From Thermogemmatispora onikobensis (GTDB lineage Bacteria > Chloroflexota > Ktedonobacteria > Ktedonobacterales > Ktedonobacteraceae): a stretch of DNA of 64,000 nt. Positions 53,401-61,236 of the stretch are shown here, in pieces (the first letter of the stretch is position 1; each line of letters opens with the position of its first letter). The notes beneath the pieces are model-generated. The model was not told the DNA's origin and did not search any database. It worked only from the letters and a program-made list of their open reading frames with translations. Where the stretch lies: NCBI RefSeq assembly GCF_001748285.1, contig NZ_BDGT01000003.1:62001-126000 (forward strand), written 5' to 3'. Made by a program: the position numbers and the translations under genes.

Positions 53401-53842
53401 ACCACTCATCGAAGAGCGGGGCTCCATTGAGCGTAAAGCCCTGCAAGAGTCGCCCGCGGTACAGCTGTACTGCCTCCACCAGAGCCTGTCTGCTGCCCTC
53501 CAGCAAGAGCTGCCGGAAACGCCGCACGTCACAGACCAGCAGTGGCTCGGCCAGAGAGACATAAGGGCCATCAACCACCAGCGCCCCGGCCATGCCATAC
53601 GATTGGAGGGTCCGACGAATGACATACAGATTGGAGCGCAGCGAATGGCGGGCATTATCTTCGGGCACCTCGCTCCATAACAAGGCTGCCAGGTGCTCGC
53701 GCGGCTGAGGGCCTTCAGAGGCCGCCAGATAGTAGAGGAGCGCCTGCGCCTTCTGATGATGCAACACCAACGGTAGACCGGCGATACGTACCTCGGGAAC
53801 ACCCAAAAGACGGAACACCAGCCGCTCGGAAGACATGCTCAT
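50468..53842 (-). CDS. BTAD (SARP-type) regulator with AAA ATPase and TPR domains
   Basis: A 1,124-residue large transcription regulator, related in layout to AfsR and the MalT/STAND class. Residues about 1-100 form a winged-helix-like DNA-binding domain (FRLLGVPEVRIAGLPLVL, ALLYYLAASEG). The BTAD dimerisation domain follows (about 100-245, FRQLLLEG through RFLQQELGLSPP). A P-loop ATPase begins with F-V-G-R-E-E, with Walker A G-E-D-G-S-G-K-T-R (305-313) and Walker B LLLAIDDLHWANS near 400. Residues from about 690 to the end are tetratricopeptide-like helices. Such proteins sense nucleotides and small ligands and control nearby genes. The targets here are not evident. No LuxR domain is seen at the end. 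Confidence 0.9.
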   Translation of the reverse strand: MSMSSERLVFRLLGVPEVRIAGLPLVLHHQKAQALLYYLAASEGPQPREHLAALLWSEVPEDNARHSLRSNLYVIRRTLQSYGMAGALVVDGPYVSLAEPLLVCDVRRFRQLLLEGSRQALVEAVQLYRGRLLQGFTLNGAPLFDEWLQMEEAALSRAYLTALSRLAAYAEQAGRWEEAIEYLQRLVREDPFSEADQRRLIELSLRCGSLGRAWLQYTQYERFLQQELGLSPPADLQERMREALTNRRAAAACDGGRAGGRCSGSNGPGGQMLPFVGREEPLDHLLQLAAQVARTGQGATVLIQGEDGSGKTRLLDELMARLESLSVDWIMLRGTCSPFDELLAYGPFWEALQGLGLDPLAETLVSASPSLGSALPEEQGRLMWSLWQTLRTLARTAPLLLAIDDLHWANSSTLQLFGFLALRAHQLPILLIGTSASVELVPALQRLLTLGRRHGYVQVLSLAPLTPEVVTALVEALRIVTLPGASTFPAWLYERSGGSPFILLELLRQLQADGVLSESAGERRLDVRRWLRWRVMHALPETAYDLVLWRLIDLDTEVRLLLEILAIANQPLPLALLQEMPEMHNLPLMSIVDQLLWRGLLRETASGCYGLSHALLREAVMHRLSQVRVQQIHRELAAMLERCPALQQDVPRRQIALHAVMGGDSERARRYGLQILDELARENVSTEVALFLQQLYDLVAPAAALEEELRLTMALGQVYRALGQLQQAADWYRRYLTLARQLNDRAACKSAYFELGELALMMNDYREAIACAEAGLAVPDSPREDERQTLFAAGQRLLGAALAMEGSDLVVAEAHLQEAAYALRQCGNLGDLCATLFELGNIAAQYGQLRQALRFYGEAAEAARATHNYYFLALSYNNAAYHHLLLGELEAAKAALAEGRRIAETYELLGALLHLSSTQGELHLYVGEWRAATEVLSQGLALAEELGNLERQAGYRGGLALCARSQGRLEEATALLEEALALIDDYGYHHLRTRLQLWLAEIWLLRAQPAEAAPYLETALATAQQQQRRLLAMRAATLWAWYRAMCGTWEEAERHFREAARLAEELDLPLEQARIQVLQAQAALQAGSAALRAKAVVLLQEAQGMLERYQARGDLAQLPLVATL

Positions 53843-54346
53843 AGCTGTGCACTGCTGCTTTTGGCTTGCAATGATCCCCTCGCAGCGTTGAGGAAAGTGA
53901 TTATTTTTTTACTCTATCCCCATCCCCTCGCATTTGCAAGAGCATTCTTACGGTCCCTGCCTTCCTCCCTCCAGGTCCCGCAAGTACTTCTTCGTCTCCA
54001 GCTCAGCCGCTGTTCATCCTCACCAGCCCTGCTCCCTGTCACCTCCGAAACAACGGAGTCTTTACACAACTGGAAGAGACAACACCATATCTTTTTCCAA
54101 ATCAACATCTCATCAGCACAACAGCAAACTACACTTGGAGTGAAAATGCAGGAACTCGCTACCGCGTTCGTCGTTTACCGAGAAGCTTCGTAACAGGATG
54201 CCTCTGGCATGTATAGCCCAGCCGCCAGGCATAATCAGCATAGCCACACAAGTCGGGAGGAGGTCACGCAGCAGAGACAAGAGGAGCACATAGCCAGGCA
54301 ATCGGCTAGCGACACTCCATTATGCGAAAAAGAGAGCGTTGCCAGC
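53843..54346. other. Divergent intergenic region BTAD regulator / MshEN-like gene
   Basis: About 500 bases holding both start regions. An AT-rich run (TATTTTTTTACTC) at about 53900-53912 is near the regulator promoter. No operator-like palindrome was found. Confidence 0.4.
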
Positions 54347-54727
54347 ATGGGGACACTGAAAGAGATGGCCTATCTCGTTCGCCAGGGACCTCTCCCACGC
54401 CTCTCTTCGCTGAGGTATATCCCTCTGCGCTACCGCGGCTGGCTGCCCCTGCCAGTGGCCAGACGCTACCAGTGTCTGGTGATCGGCCTCGCTCAGGGCG
54501 TGGTCACCGTGGCCCTGGCTCGCCCGGGCGATGCCGCTTTTTATGCCCTGCTCGAGGAGATCACCTCTTGTACCGTCTTCCCAGTGCTTGTTCCTCCTTC
54601 CTCACTGCGCCTGGCGATCAGGCGCCTTGAGCGCGATCAACGACGCCCGAGCCTTTCGCTACATCCCGCTTATTTTCTCCATCCTCGTCAGTTCAGCACT
54701 TTGTCGCTCCTTCCACTTCACTTTTAA
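54347..54727 (+). CDS. Stand-alone MshEN (GspE N-terminal)-like domain protein
   Basis: A 126-residue protein that looks like one MshEN domain, the cyclic-di-GMP-binding N-terminal part of GspE/PilB-type ATPases. Residues LPVARRYQCLVIGLAQGVVTVALARPGD follow the family pattern (L-P, A-R-R-Y, strand, V-A-x-x-x-P-x-D), then TSCTVFPVLVPPSSLRLAIRRLER. The ATPase domain is absent. I prefer ATG 54347 (GAGAG upstream); the frame is open from 54209. A polar tail follows the domain. It is about 200 bases before the sugar aminotransferase gene, at the head of the glycan region, where c-di-GMP control would fit. The family call rests on motif pattern only. Confidence 0.5.
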   Translation: MGTLKEMAYLVRQGPLPRLSSLRYIPLRYRGWLPLPVARRYQCLVIGLAQGVVTVALARPGDAAFYALLEEITSCTVFPVLVPPSSLRLAIRRLERDQRRPSLSLHPAYFLHPRQFSTLSLLPLHF

Positions 54728-54926
54728 CGCCAGGCGATAGCCGGTGCGGCCTCTCGGCATCACCGCATTTCAACCCGCATAAGCATCAGGCAAAAACCGG
54801 TGGGTGCTATTGTGCTTCTTGAAAAGAGCTGGGCAGCCACCTCTCCTGGCGGCGGCAAGCACCCCACTTTTCAGCGCGCTCGCTATGGTAGCTGCCACCA
54901 CGGCTCTTGCAGGAGGCTGGCTTTCT

Positions 54927-56051
54927 ATGCGCATACCACTCGTGGACCTGCAGGCACAGTATCAGACAATCAAAGAGGAGGTCCGGGCTGCTCTGGATGA
55001 GGTCCTGGCCGACATGGAGCTATTCATTGGGCCGCGTACTCGCGCCTTCGAGGAGGCTTTTGCCGCTTACTGCGGCTGCCGCTATGGCATCGGCGTCTCA
55101 TCGGGCACTGATGCCTTGACGCTGGCTCTGCGCGCCTGTGGCATTGGCCCCGGTGATGAGGTGATCACTGTGGCCAATACGTTTATCGCTACCATCGAGG
55201 CGATCGCACAGGTCGGGGCCAGGCCGGTCTTTGTGGACATCGACCCCCAAACGTACACGCTCGATCCCGCGCAGGTCAGTGCTGCGTTGACGCCTCGCAC
55301 GCGCGCGCTGCTGCCCGTGCACCTCTATGGTCATCCCGCTGAAATGGAGCCGCTGCTGGCTATCGCGCGCCGCGCCGGGCTGCGAGTCATCGAGGATGCT
55401 TCACAGGCCCACGGGGCAACTTACCAGGGTCGCCGCGTCGGCAGCCTGGGCGATATTGGCTGTTTCAGTCTCTACTACAGTAAAAACCTGGGCGCCTATG
55501 GCGAGGCCGGTATCTGTGTCACCAACGACGCCGCACTGGCGGAGCGCCTGCGCATGCTGCGCGATCACGGCTCGCGCGTTCGCTATCACCATGAACTGGT
55601 GGGCTGGAATGCCCGCCTCGATGAGCTGCAGGCCGCCGTGCTGCTCACCAAGCTGCGCTATCTGGAACGTTGGAACGCAGCTCGCCAGTCTCACGCTCGC
55701 TTCTACAGCGAGCAGCTGCGCATGGCAGCGGCAGTCTTGCCGGTGACGAGGGCTTGGGCTACCCATGTCTATTGCTACTATGTGATCCAGGTTGAACAGC
55801 GCGATCAATTCCGTCACCTGCTGGAGCAGGCTGGCATCAGTACCGGCATCCACTATCCGATTCCTTTGCATCTGCAGCCGGCCTGCGCCTATCTCGGCTA
55901 TCAACGTGGGGCCCTCCCCCAAACCGAGGCCTGCGCTGCTCGTATTGTCTCGCTGCCAATGTATCCCGAGCTCACGGAACAGCAGCTGACTTATGTGGTG
56001 GAGACAATCAACAAAAGCCTGACGCTGTGCACGCCTGTATCTGACCGCTAG
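54927..56051 (+). CDS. Sugar aminotransferase, DegT/DnrJ/EryC1 family
   Basis: A 374-residue PLP-dependent transferase that puts an amino group on a keto sugar nucleotide. IPLVDLQAQYQTIKEEVRAALDEV is the standard beginning. The PLP site includes E-D-A-S-Q-A-H-G and the Lys in F-S-L-Y-Y-S-K-N-L-G-A-Y-G (about residue 187). The end, SLPMYPELTEQQL, is also typical. The start at 54927 follows AGGAGG; the longer frame from 54804 lacks such a site. The Gfo/Idh/MocA gene 300 bases downstream recalls the WbpB/WbpE or WlbA pairs that make amino sugars for surface glycans, but the exact sugar is unknown. Confidence 0.92.
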   Translation: MRIPLVDLQAQYQTIKEEVRAALDEVLADMELFIGPRTRAFEEAFAAYCGCRYGIGVSSGTDALTLALRACGIGPGDEVITVANTFIATIEAIAQVGARPVFVDIDPQTYTLDPAQVSAALTPRTRALLPVHLYGHPAEMEPLLAIARRAGLRVIEDASQAHGATYQGRRVGSLGDIGCFSLYYSKNLGAYGEAGICVTNDAALAERLRMLRDHGSRVRYHHELVGWNARLDELQAAVLLTKLRYLERWNAARQSHARFYSEQLRMAAAVLPVTRAWATHVYCYYVIQVEQRDQFRHLLEQAGISTGIHYPIPLHLQPACAYLGYQRGALPQTEACAARIVSLPMYPELTEQQLTYVVETINKSLTLCTPVSDR

Positions 56052-56215
56052 GCACTAGGCTGTTTGGGCGGCCCCTGGCTAGGCTCAGAGGCGGTGAGCA
56101 GGTCAACCGCCCTCGGTCGGTCGCTCTGCCGGCCTCTGCCGGGCCTCCCTGCTATGTGGTGACCCAGGACGTTATGGGCCGCCAGATCGGGGAGTCAGAC
56201 CGTTGCTTATCTGGG

Positions 56216-56246
56216 CCGCGAGCTGGTCCAGGCTGCCAGCTCGCGG
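56216..56246 (+). terminator. Perfect 11-bp hairpin between glycan genes
   Basis: CCGCGAGCTGG (56216-56226), loop TCCAGGCTG, CCAGCTCGCGG (56236-56246). It sits in the 300-base gap between the aminotransferase and oxidoreductase genes. No T-run follows, so it may be an RNA-stability or attenuation structure. Confidence 0.5.
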
Positions 56247-56351
56247 ACAGTCTCACCATCGTGCTGGCAAAGGTAATCCTGCCTGGCCCACCTGTCGACT
56301 GATCGTCATTGGCCAGAGCTATGGCTTATGGAATGGAAGAGGTAGACTGTT

Positions 56352-57371
56352 ATGGAAACACTGCGCTTCGCCATCATCGGCTGGGGCTATTGGGGTCCCA
56401 GGCTGGCACGCAACCTTGAATCGCTTCCGTACGCAAGCGTTACCTTGATTGCCGATAGCAATCCCGCGTGCCAGTTCTCGCCCGCTCTGCGCCATCACCC
56501 TCGGGCCCGTTTTACCACCTCCGTTGAGGAGATCTATCGTTCCGACGTGGACGCCGTCGTCGTTGCTACTCCGGTGAGCACCCACTACGCTTTTGCCCGC
56601 GCCGCCCTCCAACACGACAAACATGTGCTGGTCGAGAAGCCGCTGACCGCGAGCGTGGCCGAGGCCGAGGAGCTGGTCAACCTGGCCCGGGAGCGACAGC
56701 GCATCTTGATGGTCGGCCATACCTTTGAGTACAGCCCAGCAGTCAACGAGCTGCGCAAGCTGATCCGCAATAATGACCTGGGTAGGATCTATTGCTTCGA
56801 GGCGATCCGTGTGAATCTGGGCCTCTTCCGCCAGGATACAAACGTCATCTGGGATCTCGCTCCTCACGATATCTCTATTTTGCTCTACCTGCTCAGTGAG
56901 AAGCCGGCGGAGGTGCGTGTGCAAGCCCATGCCCATATCCAACCGCGTATTCCAGATATTGCTCACCTCGATCTGACTTTCGCCAGCGGCATGACGGCCC
57001 ATATTCATGTGAGCTGGCTCCATCCCTGCAAGATCCGCCGGGTCACTGTCATCGGCGACCAGCGCATGGCAGTCTATGACGATACAAACCCCGCTGAGAT
57101 GCTGAAGATCTATAACAAAGGGGCCGATGTACACGCCGATCCAATCGTTTCCTACCGCAATGGCGAAATTACCATCCCTCACATCGACTGGGTCGAGCCG
57201 CTGCGCCTGGAGTGCGAGGACTTCGCCGAGGCAATCCGCACAGGGAAGCAACCGCGAGCGAATGGCCAGGTCGGACTAGAGGTCGTTCGCATTCTGGCAG
57301 CAGCTCAGCAGGAACTGGAACGCGAACACCAAACGCACCAGCCCCTGACAGCGGTCAGCCCGGCCAGCTAG
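56352..57371 (+). CDS. Gfo/Idh/MocA-family sugar (nucleotide) oxidoreductase
   Basis: A 339-residue NAD(P)-dependent oxidoreductase. The Rossmann loop is FAIIGWGYWGPRLARNL (G-W-G-Y-W-G, about residues 10-15). E-K-P-L-T near residue 95 holds the catalytic Lys, and V-A-T-P-V-S-T-H-Y precedes it. The C-terminal half is the usual open-faced sheet with DLAPHDISILLYLL. Members of the family act on sugars, inositols or UDP-sugars. With the aminotransferase just upstream, oxidation at C3 of a UDP-sugar before amination is the likeliest role. The start is ATG 56352; AGAGGTAG lies upstream. It is followed after 78 bases by the deacetylase-like gene. Confidence 0.9.
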   Translation: METLRFAIIGWGYWGPRLARNLESLPYASVTLIADSNPACQFSPALRHHPRARFTTSVEEIYRSDVDAVVVATPVSTHYAFARAALQHDKHVLVEKPLTASVAEAEELVNLARERQRILMVGHTFEYSPAVNELRKLIRNNDLGRIYCFEAIRVNLGLFRQDTNVIWDLAPHDISILLYLLSEKPAEVRVQAHAHIQPRIPDIAHLDLTFASGMTAHIHVSWLHPCKIRRVTVIGDQRMAVYDDTNPAEMLKIYNKGADVHADPIVSYRNGEITIPHIDWVEPLRLECEDFAEAIRTGKQPRANGQVGLEVVRILAAAQQELEREHQTHQPLTAVSPAS

Positions 57372-57449
57372 GTCAGAGCAGTAGGGCAGAGCACTTGCCA
57401 GACTCTTTTGAACCAAGCGCACTGAATCAGGGAAGGAAGCACAGCTGCC

Positions 57450-58811
57450 ATGAATCTGGTCGCCTTTTCTCTGCGCACGAAGGGCCCGCATAATTTTTTG
57501 CGCCGCCTATGGACGGTCTTCGCTCGCTTTGGCCTGACAGAACAGCGCACCGCCCACGCCTTGCAAGCCCTGGTGGCAACCCTGCGTCTGTACGGGGCGT
57601 ATCCTACCTTCTTTATCCCTGCTGTGGTGCTGCGTCGCCACGTTCCCTTGCTGCGTCGGATCGCCGCCAGTGGCGCCGAAATCGGGATTCACGGCTACGT
57701 TCACAACGATTATCGCACCTTGACCCGCCAGGAGCAGGAGCGTCAGACCCAGCTGGCCATCACCATCTTCAGCCATAGCCAGATCTCCTTTGCCGGCTTT
57801 CGCAACCCTTACCTTGGCTGGACAGAAGAGGCACTGGAGATCTTCGCCTCGCTGGGCTTCACCTATGAAAGCAACGAGGCGGTCATTCACGATGTCATCG
57901 ACCTGAAAACCCTCTCGCCCCTGCTGCGCAGTGGCTACGAGAAATCTCTGCACTTGTTTCAGGCCGTGCCCCCGAGCATCTATGACCTGCGCCCACACTG
58001 CGAGGGTGCACTGGTGCGCCTGCCCACCAGTATCCCCGATGATGAAATGCTCTTCGACCGCCTGCGCATCACTGATCCACAACGCATCGCCGCTCTCTGG
58101 TCCGAGATCATGGCACGCATCTACGCCCTGGGTGGTCTGTACGTACTCAATCTTCACCCAGAGCGTGGTTTGCTCTGCCAGGCCGCGCTCCGTGGCCTGC
58201 TCGACTACGCCACCAGCCAGCCGGAACCAGTCTGGATCGCCCGCCTGGAGGAGATTGCTCGCTGGTGGCGCGAGCGCTGCCACTTCCGCTTTGACTTCAA
58301 TGCCGCCGGCCCCCAACGCTGGCAGGTCCGCCTGCTCAGTTCTCCACGTGCCCATGTCAAGACCCGGCAGCTCACAGTGCTCGCTCGCTCCAGCGCAGAC
58401 ACCAGCGAGCAACGGACCCCAGGAGGACTACAACAACAAGAGTGGCTTGTTGAGGCCGAACGCTGCCCCGCCATCGCCCTCTCGCCAGTGACTCCACCAG
58501 CGGTCATGGCCTTTCTCCAGGAGCAAGGCTACGCTGTGACTCGCGCCAGCCCCGAGGAGGGCACCAACTACAGCCTTTTTCTGGATTTGCCCGCCGGCCT
58601 GGGTGCATCCCCCAGGGAGCAGCGGGAGCAGCGCCGCCAGCTCGTCGCCCAGATCGAAGGGCTGTCGGCCCCTTTGCTCTCTTTTGCTCCCTGGCCCGCC
58701 CACTATCGCGCCGCCCTGGCCATCAGCAGCGATATCGATTCGGTTACAATCCAGGACTTCTTCCTCCGCATCGTCGAGGTCGCCCGCGCCAGCCGTCTCT
58801 CGCCAAATTAG
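57450..58811 (+). CDS. Polysaccharide-deacetylase-like protein with atypical motifs
   Basis: A 453-residue protein. Residues about 30-230 follow the NodB/polysaccharide-deacetylase pattern: AYPTFFIPAVVL, I-G-I-H-G-Y-V-H with the two metal His (H-x3-H), and F-R-N-P-Y in place of R-x-P-Y. The first motif (T-F-D-D) is absent from the N-terminus, where VAFSLRTKG stands instead. Residues about 250-400 are a separate region of unclear fold. The C-terminus reads YRAALAISSDIDSVTIQDFF, which itself resembles the first motif (D-x-D) of a second deacetylase domain, but the chain ends 15-20 residues later. The gene may be truncated, or the residue order rearranged. It sits in the glycan gene group. An 11-bp terminator follows. 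Confidence 0.6.
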   Translation: MNLVAFSLRTKGPHNFLRRLWTVFARFGLTEQRTAHALQALVATLRLYGAYPTFFIPAVVLRRHVPLLRRIAASGAEIGIHGYVHNDYRTLTRQEQERQTQLAITIFSHSQISFAGFRNPYLGWTEEALEIFASLGFTYESNEAVIHDVIDLKTLSPLLRSGYEKSLHLFQAVPPSIYDLRPHCEGALVRLPTSIPDDEMLFDRLRITDPQRIAALWSEIMARIYALGGLYVLNLHPERGLLCQAALRGLLDYATSQPEPVWIARLEEIARWWRERCHFRFDFNAAGPQRWQVRLLSSPRAHVKTRQLTVLARSSADTSEQRTPGGLQQQEWLVEAERCPAIALSPVTPPAVMAFLQEQGYAVTRASPEEGTNYSLFLDLPAGLGASPREQREQRRQLVAQIEGLSAPLLSFAPWPAHYRAALAISSDIDSVTIQDFFLRIVEVARASRLSPN

Positions 58812-58925
58812 GCCCGAGGCCCAGCCCACACCACAGGATAGCGCTGTGAAGGCCCCTGAAGCAGATTGAAGCAAAGGAGAAAGGGAGGAGAGAACAGAAG
58901 AGAACCAGGACCAGCGAGTCCGTTC

Positions 58926-58958
58926 AAAGACGCGCCAGAGCACAACAGGCGCGTCTTT
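58926..58958 (+). terminator. Terminator after the deacetylase-like gene
   Basis: AAAGACGCGCC (58926-58936), loop of 11 bases, GGCGCGTCTTT (58948-58958): perfect 11-bp stem ending in TCTTT. It closes the 54-59 kb gene group. Confidence 0.75.
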
Positions 58959-59170
58959 CCTGGCCAGCGTTTCAGATGATCATTTGCCTAAACCCCCAGC
59001 CAACACTTTAGAAAGTGCTACATGCTGGTATCATCTGGTACTTCCGGTTCTTAAGTCAGCAAGAGTACTCACTAGCTACTTCATCTGTAAAAAATTTCGA
59101 TCTACTACGTCCATACTTAGGGGGTTAACGAAATGGCACAAGCTAGAGCCACGAGGAAAAGGATGAGCGT
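58959..59170 (+). other. Leader region of the NarL-type regulator with small palindrome
   Basis: CACTTT-AG-AAAGTG at 59004-59017 is a symmetric 14-base site about 155 bases before the regulator start. The following 100 bases are AT-richer than the surroundings and probably hold the promoter, which I cannot place exactly. Confidence 0.4.
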
Positions 59171-59977
59171 ATGCCGTCTCAAGATAGACAGCAGTTGCCT
59201 GCTTACAGGAGGACTCAGCGCGTAGTCATCGCTCATGAAGCTGATATCTTCTGCCGCGGGCTACACAGCCTGCTGGCAACCAGCGAGGGGTTCGAAGTGC
59301 TGGCGGAGGTGAATTCTTGCGCCGCTCTGCTAGCAACAGTAGCGACGACCGCCGTGGATACGGTTCTCATCGATTGCACGTTGGCCGATGGCGATTGCAT
59401 CGAACTGACACGCCGCCTGAATGAAATGCCTTCCCCCCCTCATGTGGTTTTGCTCGCCTCCAACATCAACGAAGAATTGCTCCTGCGCGCCTTGCTCAAC
59501 GGTGCCAGTGGCTACCTGACCAAGGATACCCCGGGCCACCAGGTGCTCGCCTGCCTGGAAGGACTGCGCAAGGGAGAGCTGGCCCTGGCCCCCCAGGTAG
59601 CTAGCGCGGCTATCCGCCTGCTGGTCTGGGAGTGCTACCGCCTGGCCGCTACCCTGTCTACGACAACCACCTCCACAGGCCCAGCCCTCACCTCAGAGCA
59701 GACTCAGGCCGACCAGCCTCATGGCCGCTTCGAGCAAGCTTCCACAGAATTCCACAGGCCAGCAGCCCGGCCTCATCTCACCGAGCAGGAGCAGAAGATT
59801 CTCCGCCTCCTGCGACTCGGCCTGAGCAATAAGCAGATCGCTGCCCGCCTCTCGATCTCTCCTTACACAGTAGGGAAGCATGTCCAGCATATTCTGCGGA
59901 AGCTTGGAGCCAGCAATCGCACTCAGGCTGCCTCTCATACTTCATTTGAGGGACCTCAAGTAAGGGATGAGCAGTAA
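59171..59977 (+). CDS. Response regulator, NarL/LuxR family
   Basis: A 268-residue two-component regulator. A receiver domain (about 16-135) has VVIAHEADIFCRGLHSLL, an acceptor Asp68 in V-L-I-D-C-T-L and the Lys in G-Y-L-T-K-D-T-P. A polar linker of about 70 residues rich in Thr, Ser and Gln is longer than usual. The C-terminal LuxR helix-turn-helix (about 205-262) reads LTEQEQKILRLLRLGLSNKQIAARLSISPYTVGKHVQHILRKLG. AAAAGG lies eight bases before ATG 59171. No kinase is adjacent. Position between glycan genes suggests it controls surface polysaccharide synthesis. Confidence 0.9.
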   Translation: MPSQDRQQLPAYRRTQRVVIAHEADIFCRGLHSLLATSEGFEVLAEVNSCAALLATVATTAVDTVLIDCTLADGDCIELTRRLNEMPSPPHVVLLASNINEELLLRALLNGASGYLTKDTPGHQVLACLEGLRKGELALAPQVASAAIRLLVWECYRLAATLSTTTTSTGPALTSEQTQADQPHGRFEQASTEFHRPAARPHLTEQEQKILRLLRLGLSNKQIAARLSISPYTVGKHVQHILRKLGASNRTQAASHTSFEGPQVRDEQ

Positions 59978-59980
59978 TTA

Positions 59981-60008
59981 TTGACAAGTTCATGCTTTTC
60001 AGAATACT
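59981..60008 (+). promoter_or_regulatory. Promoter of the OmpR-type regulator
   Basis: TTGACA (59981-59986) and AATACT (60003-60008), spacer 16 bases, just after the stop of the NarL-type gene. It would give a leader of about 120 bases that is AT-rich. Confidence 0.6.
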
Positions 60009-60137
60009 TCAATTGAGGAGTTGTAAACCTGCAGGTCATTGTGTTTTAATACTAGAGAGTTGAGCGTTCCCGAGAAGGCAAAATCTTCTACTATACGAAA
60101 TCCGGTAGAGTATCGGCAGCTATGAGAATGGGGTATT

Positions 60138-60881
60138 TTGATGAAATTGCTTATTGTTGATGAAGACCGTGATCTTGTTGAAATGTTGACAGGCTGGTTA
60201 AAGACACTGGGGCATGAGGTGCGACGCGCGTACTCCGGTGAGCAGGCGCGTCGTGAGTGGGAAGAGCACAAACCAGACCTGGTGATTCTGGATACGGCAC
60301 TCAAAGACACCGATGCTCTCGCCATGTGCCGCGAGATGCGTACGCGGCACGATGCCCTTGTGCTAGTCATCTCTCAAGAGCGGGACGTACACGATGAGGT
60401 TCAGTGTTTGGAGGGAGGTGCGGATGATTATCTGCGCAAGCCTTTCTTCCCGGCCCAGCTGCTGGCGCGCATCCGAGCTGTCAGTCGGCGAGGGCGTTCA
60501 ACGCTACTCTTACGTCCTCCTGCTGTCATCACCGTTGGCCCTCTCTCCATCGACTCTCTCCACAACGAAGCCCGCATCTTTGGCAAAACGGTGCATCTCA
60601 CACCCACCGAGAGTAAGCTACTGCATCTGCTAGGAGTCAATGCCAATAACGTCTGTACAGCGGGCCAGATTGTGGCCCATATCTGGGGTTTTGGGAACGA
60701 CGGCGATGCCAGCCTGATCAAGGCCCATATCCACCATCTCCGGCAGAAAATCGAACCGGACCCGGCTAATCCGCGCTACATACTCACCGTACCGGGGGTG
60801 GGCTATACGCTGGTACGCCACCCTGAGAAGGCCGAGGCCACGGCTAGCACATCAGAGCATGCCCAGCGAGCCTCTGGCTGA
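60138..60881 (+). CDS. Response regulator, OmpR family
   Basis: A 247-residue two-component regulator. The receiver (1-120) has the acidic triplet V-D-E-D at 6-9, acceptor Asp51 (L-V-I-L-D-T-A) and Lys in Y-L-R-K-P-F. The winged-helix output domain (about 135-230) has LTPTESKLLHLLG and GVGYTLVRH as in OmpR/PhoB. No histidine kinase lies nearby. Its own promoter after the NarL-type gene suggests separate control. The start ATG 60138 has a weak ribosome site (GGGGTATTTTG). Confidence 0.92.
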   Translation: MMKLLIVDEDRDLVEMLTGWLKTLGHEVRRAYSGEQARREWEEHKPDLVILDTALKDTDALAMCREMRTRHDALVLVISQERDVHDEVQCLEGGADDYLRKPFFPAQLLARIRAVSRRGRSTLLLRPPAVITVGPLSIDSLHNEARIFGKTVHLTPTESKLLHLLGVNANNVCTAGQIVAHIWGFGNDGDASLIKAHIHHLRQKIEPDPANPRYILTVPGVGYTLVRHPEKAEATASTSEHAQRASG

Positions 60882-61236
60882 GTGCCAGGCTCGTCTGACA
60901 TGGGATGCTCGTCACTGCTGCCTCGCCCCGCCTTTCTTCCGGTCTCTCACCAGGCGGTCGAGCGTGCGATGACCCTCTGGGCCAACGAGCTCCGCGGCTC
61001 GTCGATCACAAACGCCGGGAGAGCACTCGCGTCATGACCACAAAGCCAGTCGGGAACGCTCAACACTAGTCGGGCAAATAGAGGAGCAGGACGGCGCAAT
61101 GCCTCGCTCAATCTGTCTCCTGGCACCTCTGTTTGCCCTTCCCACCTGTCTTCACTTAGATCGCGGGTGACCGGCGCGCTGCGCCGCCGATGGATCAGCC
61201 TGCACTGAGTTGGCTATTGCGTCGCTTCCTGCTCGC
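60882..61236. other. Convergent intergenic region
   Basis: About 355 bases between the OmpR-type regulator and the FemAB-like gene. A hairpin CGGCGC-GCT-GCGCCG lies at 61172-61186. No gene was seen. Confidence 0.45.

Noticed and set aside
58603-58869. Possible continuation of the deacetylase-like protein in another frame
   Set aside because: The other frames after 58811 show no deacetylase motif, so a single frameshift does not restore a second domain.
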